DNA of 64,000 nucleotides from CAIODY01 sp046051225 (GTDB taxonomy: Bacteria; Bacteroidota; Bacteroidia; Chitinophagales; CAIODY01). Both the position numbers and the translations under genes were made by a program. Below the pieces are notes generated by a model, which saw only the letters and a list, made by a program, of their open reading frames with translations, was not told the DNA's origin and made no database searches. The stretch is taken from the NCBI GenBank assembly GCA_046051225.1, contig JBJOOR010000004.1:124001-188000 (forward strand), written 5' to 3'. Each line of letters starts with the position of its first letter. Position 1 is the first letter of the stretch. This document shows, piece by piece, positions 18,255 through 24,901 of the stretch.

Positions 18255-19805
18255 TTATTTCATCTGCATTCTAATCATCGGCACTATCATTTCTTCCAAT
18301 GATAAACCACCATGCTGAAATGTATTTTTATAATAATTTACAAAGTGATTGTAATTATTAGCATACACAAAATAGCCATCATTCTTAGCAAAAATATAAG
18401 CACTGCTTACATGCTGCTTTGGCAATTTAGCATCTTGTGGATTGCGAATATCAAACACTTCTTTAGGATTAAACTGCATTGATTTTCCTGTTTTATAACG
18501 CAGATTAGTCGTAGTAGCTTTATCTGCAATCATCTTTGAAGGCGAATTAACTCTTATACTTCCATGGTCGGTGGTAAGAAATAATTGCACATCTTTTCCT
18601 TGCAATTTTTTAATTGCATCCATCAATGGCGAATTTTGAAACCAGCTATAGGTAATACTTCTATAAGCTTTTTCGTCATTTGCTAATTCTTTTAATACTT
18701 CCATTTCGGTTCGTGCATGGCTAAGCATATCCATAAAATTGTAGACAATAACATTCAAATCATTGTGTTGCAAATTCAGAATATTATCAATTAAACTTTT
18801 GCCATCATGATGATTAGTGATTTTTGTAAACGAATATTTTATATCTAATTTATTGCGTTTAATTAATTCTCCCAGTAGCTGTTCTTCAAATGAATTTTTA
18901 CCGCCTTCCTCTTCATCATTACGCCACATATCGGGAAATTTTTGTTGAATTTCTAAAGGCATTAAACCGCTGAAAATGGCATTCCGAGCATATTGTGTGG
19001 CGGTAGGCAATATTGCAAAGTAATTGCTTTCATCAGTTACATTTGCAATTTCATTCCAAATAGGTTGAATCATTTTCCATTGATCGTATCTTAAATTATC
19101 AATTAAAATAAGATAAGTGGGTGTGCCTTTTTTAAGGTGCGGAAAAACTTTTCTTGCTAATAATTTGCTGCTCATTATTGGTGCTTCATCATCAGGATTA
19201 TTTATCCAATCTAAATAATTATTGGCTACAAATTTCGAGAAAGATGCATTGGCTTCGCTCTTCTGCATAGCCAGTATTTCCTGCATTTCTTTGCTTTCGC
19301 TTTTGTCTAATTCCATTTCCCAATAAATCAATTTTTTGTAAGCATCTGCCCATTCTTCAGCATTTGAAGCATTGCCCAAATTCATCATACTTTGAAATTC
19401 CATTCTGAAATTAGAAGTAGTTTTTTCACTTACTAATCGTTTGTTATCAATTAATCTTTTTAAGCATAATAAAATTTGATTTGGCTTTACGGGCTTAATT
19501 AAATAATCAGCAATCTGGCTTCCAATAGCATCTTCCATAATATTCTCTTCTTCGCTTTTTGTAATCATTACTACGGGCAATTGCGGACGAATATTTTTTA
19601 TTTGTGGCAATGCTTCTAACCCTGTTAAACCTGGCATATTTTCATCTAAAAATACTACATCAAAATTTTGTTCTTTCACAGCGTCAATAGCATCGTGGGC
19701 ATTGGTTACAGGCGTTACATCGTATCCTTTTTCTTTTAAAAAAAGCAAATGCGATTTTAAAGAATCTATCTCATCATCAGCCCATAAAATTTGTATAGTA
19801 TTCAT
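18255..19805 (-). CDS. porX: PorX: response regulator with PglZ phosphatase domain, T9SS regulator
   Basis: Residues 1-120 form a CheY-like receiver domain, with acidic residues ADDE near residue 10, the phospho-acceptor Asp in VVFLDENMPG near residue 53, and the conserved Lys in LIKPVKP near residue 104. The remaining 390 residues are a PglZ/alkaline-phosphatase-like domain with the metal-site pieces IDNLRYDQW, YNFMDMLSH and TTDHGSIRVNSP. This two-domain layout is that of PorX, which with the PorY kinase controls T9SS gene expression and was shown in Porphyromonas to have phosphodiesterase activity. No porY is nearby. The window holds five likely T9SS cargo proteins, which fits. Confidence 0.9.
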   Translation of the reverse strand: MNTIQILWADDEIDSLKSHLLFLKEKGYDVTPVTNAHDAIDAVKEQNFDVVFLDENMPGLTGLEALPQIKNIRPQLPVVMITKSEEENIMEDAIGSQIADYLIKPVKPNQILLCLKRLIDNKRLVSEKTTSNFRMEFQSMMNLGNASNAEEWADAYKKLIYWEMELDKSESKEMQEILAMQKSEANASFSKFVANNYLDWINNPDDEAPIMSSKLLARKVFPHLKKGTPTYLILIDNLRYDQWKMIQPIWNEIANVTDESNYFAILPTATQYARNAIFSGLMPLEIQQKFPDMWRNDEEEGGKNSFEEQLLGELIKRNKLDIKYSFTKITNHHDGKSLIDNILNLQHNDLNVIVYNFMDMLSHARTEMEVLKELANDEKAYRSITYSWFQNSPLMDAIKKLQGKDVQLFLTTDHGSIRVNSPSKMIADKATTTNLRYKTGKSMQFNPKEVFDIRNPQDAKLPKQHVSSAYIFAKNDGYFVYANNYNHFVNYYKNTFQHGGLSLEEMIVPMIRMQMK

Positions 19806-19926
19806 TGCAGAATTTTTATTTTTTGTAAAAGTAATGAAAGCATATCAACGCTTGATTGAATTAGATATTGTATTTTAAAATTGATTTATTCTGAATTTAA
19901 TCCAACAGCTTTTTTAATTTTACAAC

Positions 19927-21129
19927 ATGACGTTTCAGAAAAAAATAATTAACGACCCTGTGTATGGTTTCATCACCATTCCAAATGCATTAGCATTTCA
20001 AATTGTTGATCATCCTTACTTTCAACGATTAAGAAATATTAAGCAATTGGGTTTATCTAATTATGTTTATCCTGGTGCAAATCATACAAGGTTTCATCAT
20101 GCATTAGGTGCTATGCATTTAATGATGGAGACGATGGATGTATTGCGAAATAAAAATATTTTAATATCAAATGATGAAGCCGAAGCAGCCATAGCAGCCA
20201 TTTTGCTGCATGACATTGGTCATGGTCCATTTTCGCATTGTTTAGAAGGTGTATTGATGTTGGATAAACATCATGAAGATGTTTCGTTGAAAATAATGCA
20301 TGAATTAAATCAACAATTAAATGGAAAATTGGATTTAGCTATCAGCATTTTTACTAATAATTATCAACGCAAATTTTTTCATCAATTAGTAAGTAGCCAA
20401 TTAGATGTAGATAGATTAGATTATTTAACCCGAGATAGTTTTTTTAGTGGCGTAGCTGAAGGTGTGATTAGCTATGACAGAATTATAAAAATGTTGAATG
20501 TTGAAAATGATGAATTGGTGGTAGAAGAAAAAGGAATTTATTCTATCGAAAAATTTTTAACCAGTCGCCGCTTAATGTATTGGCAAGTTTATTTACATAA
20601 AACCGTAATTGCTGTTGAGCAATTATTGATAAAAATTATTCAACGAGCCAGAGAATTAAATATTAAAAATCAGCTTCAATTTAAAACACCTGGTTTAGCA
20701 TTTTTTTTAAATAATAAAGTTGATGAACAAAAATGGTTAGATGCTTTTTTGCTGCTGAATGATGCAGAAATACTGACAAATGTGAATTATTGGCAAAATG
20801 AAAATGATGAATGCATTAGCTTGCTAAGTAAAATGTTGATGAACCGAAATGTGTATAAAATAATTATCAGCAACGAAAAAATTGATGCCGATGAATTACA
20901 AAAACATACTGCATCATTTTTAGCAAAATATAAATTGCCAAAAGAAGTTAGTCACTATTTCGTATTTGAAGATAAAATTTCGAATTATGCTTATAGCATT
21001 GATAAAGGGCAGATTCATATTAAAATGAAATCGGGCGAAGTGGTAGATGTATTAAAGCTTTTAACGCATTTAAATATTCCAATTTTTACTGAAGCAATCA
21101 GTAAATATTATTTGTGTTATACTATTTAA
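19927..21129 (+). CDS. HD-domain phosphohydrolase (dNTPase-like)
   Basis: This 400-residue HD protein carries the metal-binding set: H in HTRFHHALG near residue 60, HD in LLHDIGHGPFSH near residue 97, and D in LDVDRLDYLTRDS near residue 160. The arrangement and length follow the SAMHD1/dGTPase-like family found widely in Bacteroidota, which cleave nucleotide triphosphates. The N-terminal DPVYGFI is also typical. It is divergent from porX and its stop overlaps the convergent DUF1801 gene by 8 bp. The actual substrate is not determined. Confidence 0.87.
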   Translation: MTFQKKIINDPVYGFITIPNALAFQIVDHPYFQRLRNIKQLGLSNYVYPGANHTRFHHALGAMHLMMETMDVLRNKNILISNDEAEAAIAAILLHDIGHGPFSHCLEGVLMLDKHHEDVSLKIMHELNQQLNGKLDLAISIFTNNYQRKFFHQLVSSQLDVDRLDYLTRDSFFSGVAEGVISYDRIIKMLNVENDELVVEEKGIYSIEKFLTSRRLMYWQVYLHKTVIAVEQLLIKIIQRARELNIKNQLQFKTPGLAFFLNNKVDEQKWLDAFLLLNDAEILTNVNYWQNENDECISLLSKMLMNRNVYKIIISNEKIDADELQKHTASFLAKYKLPKEVSHYFVFEDKISNYAYSIDKGQIHIKMKSGEVVDVLKLLTHLNIPIFTEAISKYYLCYTI

Positions 21130-21514
21130 TCCACCCCATTCTTTTATATGCTGCTACTCCTTTTTTCATTATTGCATTTATTTCTTTCACATCCAAATCT
21201 TCTATTTTTTTAAAATGAAAACAAGTTTTTCCTTTTAAGCATTTCCAAGCTTTTGGTGCTAAATCTTTAAATTCATTTTCGTTCATATAAGTTGGAAAGA
21301 AATAAAACGCTACCGAATCTTTACGAATAACGGCAGATGAAAAATACATTCCCGGCACAATTACTTTTTTGCTACCATAAGGAGTAGGTGTATTGCCAAT
21401 AACTTCGAATGCAGTTTCGGTATTTTTATTATTAACCAATGGCGGACAATGCTTTAACACAGCTTGTTTTAGGGTTTCAAATAATTGTTGCTTGGTTTCA
21501 GATGAGATGGGCAT
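21122..21514 (-). CDS. DUF1801 (YdhG-like) domain protein
   Basis: This is a 130-residue cytoplasmic protein resembling the DUF1801/YdhG family. The VPGMYFSSAVIRKDSVAFYFF core and the terminal pattern of a conserved Lys/Phe pair (CLKGKTCFHFKK) are the main support. Biochemical function of the family is uncertain; some members have been linked to iron or heme-like chemistry, without proof. It overlaps the convergent HD gene by 8 bp. Confidence 0.65.
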   Translation of the reverse strand: MPISSETKQQLFETLKQAVLKHCPPLVNNKNTETAFEVIGNTPTPYGSKKVIVPGMYFSSAVIRKDSVAFYFFPTYMNENEFKDLAPKAWKCLKGKTCFHFKKIEDLDVKEINAIMKKGVAAYKRMGWIK

Positions 21515-21532
21515 AGCTATTACTAAAAATAA

Positions 21533-21566
21533 AAAAAGCCTAACTCAATTAAGAGCCAGACTTTTT
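21533..21566 (-). terminator. rho-independent terminator of the RsbW-like gene
   Basis: On the minus strand a 14-bp stem (AAAAAGTCTGGCTC / GAGTTAGGCTTTTT) forms around a TTAATT loop, fully paired if G-U pairs are allowed, followed by T residues. On the plus strand the same positions give three mismatches, so the terminator is directional. Confidence 0.75.
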
Positions 21567-21574
21567 ATGGTGAA

Positions 21575-21985
21575 TTATAATTTAAACTGAACTTCAATCG
21601 TACTACCATTGTTAGAATAAATAATTAAATCGGTAAGATGATTCATCAAAAAAACGCCTCTACCAGTAGGGTTTTCAATATTTTCGGGCAATGTAGGGTC
21701 GGGCAAATTATTATAATTAAATCCTTCGCCCTCATCGCTAATCATCAATACCAATGTATTCGAAATATTTTCTGCTGATACACTTACCATCTTTTTATCA
21801 TCACCTTTATTCCCATGAATAATAGCATTATTAACCGCTTCGCCAAGCACCAATTCAATATTGGCAGCCATTTCATCCTGAATATCCCAATTGCTTCTAA
21901 TTTGATCAATAAATGGATATATCAATTTAAAATTTTCTGGCGTAGATGGAATTTGAAGTGTAATTTTTTCGGTTTCGATAAGCAT
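21575..21985 (-). CDS. RsbW-like serine kinase/anti-sigma ATPase
   Basis: This 136-residue protein is a single GHKL (HATPase_c_2) domain. The N-box ELVLGEAVNNAIIHG, the G1 box DEGEGF and the G2 box GRGVFLM are intact. Such proteins phosphorylate anti-sigma antagonists or bind sigma factors in partner-switching pathways. No sigma factor or antagonist gene is adjacent, so the partner is unknown. Its own terminator follows at once, suggesting a monocistronic gene. Confidence 0.86.
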   Translation of the reverse strand: MLIETEKITLQIPSTPENFKLIYPFIDQIRSNWDIQDEMAANIELVLGEAVNNAIIHGNKGDDKKMVSVSAENISNTLVLMISDEGEGFNYNNLPDPTLPENIENPTGRGVFLMNHLTDLIIYSNNGSTIEVQFKL

Positions 21986-22086
21986 AAAAATTTGTTGTGA
22001 AAAAATAAATTGGCTTTTTATACGATGCGATGTTGCATTTGTTTCATTATTTTAAAAAAAAGATTATTTTTTTTGAAAATTATTTT

Positions 22087-22113
22087 TTTGGTAGCACAAT
22101 AATTGTACTTTTG
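22087..22113 (+). promoter_or_regulatory. promoter of tRNA-His (Bacteroidota type)
   Basis: TACTTTTG at 22106-22113 matches the -7 consensus TAnnTTTG and ends 13 nt before the tRNA. A TTTG at 22087-22090 could be the -33 element, but the 15-nt spacer is short. Confidence 0.55.
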
Positions 22114-22126
22114 CAGCCGCAATTAT

Positions 22127-22201
22127 GGTGGGTGTAGCTCAGCTGGTTAGAGCACTAGATTGTGGTTCTAGGGGTCGTGGGTTCGAACCCCATCATCCAC
22201 C
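22127..22201 (+). tRNA. tRNA-His (GTG)
   Basis: The cloverleaf folds fully: acceptor GTGGGTG/CATCCAC, anticodon stem CTAGA/TCTAG with loop TTGTGGT (anticodon GTG), and T arm around TTCGAAC. The extra G at position -1 (22127) paired with C73 (22201) is the histidine identity element. CCA is not encoded. Confidence 0.96.
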
Positions 22202-22211
22202 CTTAATTTTA

Positions 22212-22243
22212 AAAGGCTTTCAGAAAATTCTGAAAGCCTTTTT
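22212..22243 (+). terminator. terminator of tRNA-His
   Basis: The stem AAAGGCTTTCAGA / TCTGAAAGCCTTT with an AAAT loop and trailing T residues starts 10 nt after the tRNA. It is nearly symmetric and could also stop transcription from the convergent TMEM175 gene. Confidence 0.88.
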
Positions 22244-22277
22244 ACTTTTAATTTTTTTTAAATTAAATTTCAATCAA

Positions 22278-22856
22278 TTATTCACTTATCGCATGCTCAA
22301 TATTTTTATCGGGCACTAACCACATGATGGCAACCGCCACAAAAATAATTTCAGAAATGATGGGCAGAAAAAATGAAACTACAATGGCTGTTGAATAAGC
22401 AACTAATGAAATAATTCCTTTTCGGCTTTGCTTCTGCATGGCTATTTGCATCTTTGGCGAAAGCGTATGGCACGACATAATGATGCGTTGCAAAACATAA
22501 TATGATAAGCCGCAAACATTCAACAACACTGCATATACAGCCACCGATTCGCCCGAAAAATTATTCTCACCCATCCATGCCGTTGCAAACGGAATGAGCG
22601 ATAGCCAAAATAATAAATTCAAATTAGACCAAATAATACCCGAGCTAATTTTCTTTACCACATGCAATAAATGATGATGATTGCCCCAATAAATGCCTAC
22701 ATAAACAAAGCTTAAAACATAACTCAAAAACACGGGCAATAGCGGCAACAAATCTTTAAATGTATGCCCAGTTGGAACTTTTAATTCCAACACCATAATG
22801 GTAATGATGATGGCTAATACCCCATCACTAAAAGCTTCTAAGCGGTTTTTATTCAT
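22278..22856 (-). CDS. TMEM175-family (DUF1211) cation channel protein
   Basis: This 192-residue membrane protein opens with the TMEM175 signature RLEAFSDGVLAIIITIMVLEL, the pore-lining helix motif RxxxFSDGVxAI. About six helices follow. Bacterial TMEM175 proteins form potassium-permeable channels. The ATG at 22856 is 4 nt after the stop of the ParE-like toxin gene. Two truncated copies of its 5' end lie upstream at 23498-23551 and 24096-24128 (see findings), showing that DNA has been inserted before this gene more than once. Confidence 0.88.
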   Translation of the reverse strand: MNKNRLEAFSDGVLAIIITIMVLELKVPTGHTFKDLLPLLPVFLSYVLSFVYVGIYWGNHHHLLHVVKKISSGIIWSNLNLLFWLSLIPFATAWMGENNFSGESVAVYAVLLNVCGLSYYVLQRIIMSCHTLSPKMQIAMQKQSRKGIISLVAYSTAIVVSFFLPIISEIIFVAVAIMWLVPDKNIEHAISE

Positions 22857-22862
22857 TGTAAA

Positions 22863-23189
22863 TTATTTCACTCTTAATTTTTTGTATTTCGATTTACTCA
22901 TCCTTCCATCTGTTACTTCAATAAAAATAATGGAAGTTTCTGTCAACTTGAACACAATAAAGAAATTGGTTTTGTAAATTTTATAACGATACAATTTTTG
23001 TTTCGTTTTTAAATATTTAAACTCTTTGTAAATGAAAGGAAACTGACTAATTAATTCTATTTCTGAAAATAAATCATCGGCAAATGCAACAGCATTTTGT
23101 GGCGAACTTTCAAAAATATAATCTTGAAAATGATTAACCGATGCGATAAATCGAGGAAGAATTTTTACAGCTCTTTGTCTTTTTTCCAT
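22863..23189 (-). CDS. RelE/ParE-family toxin
   Basis: This 108-residue protein has the ParE/RelE toxin pattern: an N-terminal helical hairpin (FIASVNHFQDYIFESSPQNAVAF), then beta strands YRYKIYKTNFFIVFKL and IIFIEVTDGR. ParE-type toxins poison gyrase and RelE types cleave mRNA; which applies here is unclear. Its start overlaps the antitoxin 3' end by 25 bp, as in co-translated TA pairs. Confidence 0.82.
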   Translation of the reverse strand: MEKRQRAVKILPRFIASVNHFQDYIFESSPQNAVAFADDLFSEIELISQFPFIYKEFKYLKTKQKLYRYKIYKTNFFIVFKLTETSIIFIEVTDGRMSKSKYKKLRVK

Positions 23190-23437
23190 TGGGCTTGATT
23201 GTTTTTAAAATCATCAATAGAAATGTATTCAGCCTTTTCATCAGCAACAATAGATTGCTGATATTCACTTAAAGTGTAACCAGTTTTTTCTTTAAATTCT
23301 TTTTCTAATTCATTGCTTACAATAAAACCAAATTCATTTTCATTTTCTAATTCAATATGATGTTGCTTGGCAAATTGCAACAACAGATTTTCTTGTTGCA
23401 AATTTTTTACAGAAAAAGAAATTGATTTCATACCCAT
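23165..23437 (-). CDS. antitoxin of ParE-type pair
   Basis: This is a 90-residue acidic protein encoded directly before, and overlapping, the toxin gene. The N-terminal half could be a short DNA-binding or dimerisation segment and the C-terminus (ISIDDFKNNQAQWKKDKEL) resembles toxin-wrapping tails of Bacteroidota antitoxins. An in-frame ATG two codons downstream (23431) is an equally good start. The assignment rests chiefly on gene context. Confidence 0.72.
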   Translation of the reverse strand: MGMKSISFSVKNLQQENLLLQFAKQHHIELENENEFGFIVSNELEKEFKEKTGYTLSEYQQSIVADEKAEYISIDDFKNNQAQWKKDKEL

Positions 23438-23497
23438 TGTTTTTTCAAAAATAGAAAGAATTGAATCGTGAACAAAATGTTTTATACTACTGAAATT

Positions 23498-23551
23498 TCA
23501 ATACATCGCCAACACCCCATCACTAAAAGCTTCTAAGCGGTTTTTGCTCAT
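23498..23551 (-). pseudogene. truncated copy of the TMEM175 gene 5' end (copy 2)
   Basis: This reads MSKNRLEAFSDGVLAMY then a stop. It is the first 16 or so codons of the TMEM175 gene at 22856, nearly identical in DNA, cut off and followed by unrelated sequence. Its ATG overlaps the stop of the 165-residue gene by 4 bp (CATCCATGA). Confidence 0.85.
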
Positions 23552-24045
23552 GGATGAATATCTTTTAGTGTCGCTTTTAAATCTTCATACAAATCCTTTC
23601 GGTAGTGAAATCTCAAAGAACCTTTTTCCTTCTTAAGTGTAAGAGAATTTGGATTAAATTTTTCGTGATTTGTAATTACAATAAAAGCTGTACTAAGCCA
23701 ACGTACTTTATTCAGTGAATTTTCTTCAGCCTCTATAGAAACTTTGTCCATGTGTTCAAAAACAAAGAAGCCCTTTATTTCGCCAATCCTTAAACATTTT
23801 TTACCTAAAAATGATTTCTTACAAATAGTTTCTTCATTAATATAAACTTTGGAAGTAAGTCCATAAACTATCCAAAGAATAATTGAAAAATCCAGAATTA
23901 TAACAATAAAAAGCATAAAAAGATTCCGTGAAAAATTTTCTGATTCGAATCTTATGTAATTCAGAACAGTCACTCCACAAATCATTAAAAAGAACATGAT
24001 AAAGTTTTGTGAAAAATTTATTGCTGGATATTTTCTTTCATTCAT
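23548..24045 (-). CDS. hypothetical membrane protein
   Basis: I do not recognise this 165-residue protein. It has two hydrophobic helices (about residues 14-32 and 42-64), then a C-terminal soluble domain of about 100 residues with alternating strands (VYINEETICKKSF, CLRIGEIKGFFVFE, STAFIVITNHEKF), similar in outline to bacterial PH-like domains. It is cargo in the patchwork locus: its upstream flank copies the amidohydrolase 3' end (24060-24095) and its stop overlaps a truncated TMEM175 start. Confidence 0.6.
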   Translation of the reverse strand: MNERKYPAINFSQNFIMFFLMICGVTVLNYIRFESENFSRNLFMLFIVIILDFSIILWIVYGLTSKVYINEETICKKSFLGKKCLRIGEIKGFFVFEHMDKVSIEAEENSLNKVRWLSTAFIVITNHEKFNPNSLTLKKEKGSLRFHYRKDLYEDLKATLKDIHP

Positions 24046-24059
24046 AATTTATGTTTTTA

Positions 24060-24095
24060 AAATTTTCTAATCAACTAATCATGCCCACAACTATA
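24060..24095. repeat. 36-bp copy of amidohydrolase 3' end
   Basis: These 36 bases are identical to 24866-24901, which span the stop codon and last codons of the amidohydrolase gene and its downstream flank. Here they stand upstream of the 165-residue gene and abut a TMEM175 5' fragment. Confidence 0.92.
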
Positions 24096-24128
24096 TTAAC
24101 TAAAAGCTTCTAAGCGGTTTTTGTTCAT
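24096..24128 (-). pseudogene. truncated copy of the TMEM175 gene 5' end (copy 3)
   Basis: This reads MNKNRLEAFS then TAA. It matches the first ten codons of the TMEM175 gene, with the ATG overlapping the stop of the 251-codon frame upstream by 4 bp in the same CATCCATGA context. It is directly followed by the 36-bp amidohydrolase-end copy. Confidence 0.85.
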
Positions 24129-24856
24129 GGATGATTTAAGAAAAGTTTTGCAAATACAAAAAACAAAATCGTTACTAAAATATCTATTGCTCCAATTGTT
24201 ATTAAAATTTTGTCCTTGTATTTCGTTGCGCCATTTACAACTAATACGATTCCAATAATAAACCCCCAACCAGGCATCAAACCAGCAACACCCCACCAAT
24301 AAATTGGTTTGAATTTTTTTTGAGGAAGTAAAGATTTTGCTTTACCACTTTGAGAATAAACAAGAGCGGCGCACATAACCGAATCAGTTTCTTTTTCAAA
24401 AAATCTTTTTGGCAAAATATATAGTTCGTTTGTAGCAGTTGTGAAATACATATTGTAATCATAGTTTTCACAAACATCAATATTTTTCCACTCAATTTTT
24501 TTTTCGTTAATCAAAATTTCGTCTTCAAGAAAACTATATTTTCGTTTATCAAAAAGATTTGCATAAACTTCTGAATCAAGTTTTTTAATCGCAGAGTTAT
24601 ACGGTTGATAAAACCTGAAATATGCCATCAAACCAGCTACAATAATGAAAATTGGAAATACAGCAATAATGTTAAAATTATTTTGTAAAAATGAATAAAT
24701 AACCACATTAGAAATGATTAAGGTAAATAGCATTGATGCAAAAACTGCAAACAACACTCGGTTGCTCAAATTTCTTTTGAGGTAAAAGAATTTATAAAAT
24801 TCTTTGTAGTCATCAATCGTATTTTGTACTTCTATTTCCATTTTATTTTGATTCAT
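24125..24856 (-). CDS. membrane protein with YcxB-like domain
   Basis: This is a 243-residue protein if started at the ATG at 24856; a TTG at 24880 would add eight codons by reading the amidohydrolase flank and is rejected. Two helices lie near residues 35-80. A soluble segment follows (KYSFLEDEILINEKKIEWKNI ... LYILPKRFF) that resembles the YcxB C-terminal-like domain, and there are two more helices near the end. The function is unknown. It is the first cargo gene after the amidohydrolase. Confidence 0.65.
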   Translation of the reverse strand: MNQNKMEIEVQNTIDDYKEFYKFFYLKRNLSNRVLFAVFASMLFTLIISNVVIYSFLQNNFNIIAVFPIFIIVAGLMAYFRFYQPYNSAIKKLDSEVYANLFDKRKYSFLEDEILINEKKIEWKNIDVCENYDYNMYFTTATNELYILPKRFFEKETDSVMCAALVYSQSGKAKSLLPQKKFKPIYWWGVAGLMPGWGFIIGIVLVVNGATKYKDKILITIGAIDILVTILFFVFAKLFLNHP

Positions 24857-24865
24857 TTGTTTTTC

Positions 24866-24901
24866 AAATTTTCTAATCAACTAATCATGCCCACAACTAT
24901 A
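24866..24901. repeat. 36-bp repeat, original at the amidohydrolase 3' end
   Basis: This is the source copy of the repeat at 24060-24095. It contains the last codons and TAG stop of the amidohydrolase and 15 bases beyond. Confidence 0.9.

Noticed and set aside
22127..22201. tRNA-His as integration site for the patchwork locus at 22.3-24.9 kb
   Set aside because: No integrase gene and no second copy of the tRNA 3' end were found; the repeated junctions are from the amidohydrolase and TMEM175 genes instead.
22125..22319. 64-codon open frame across tRNA-His
   Set aside because: It is the familiar spurious translation of a tRNA (VAQLVRALDCGS...); the tRNA explains the sequence.
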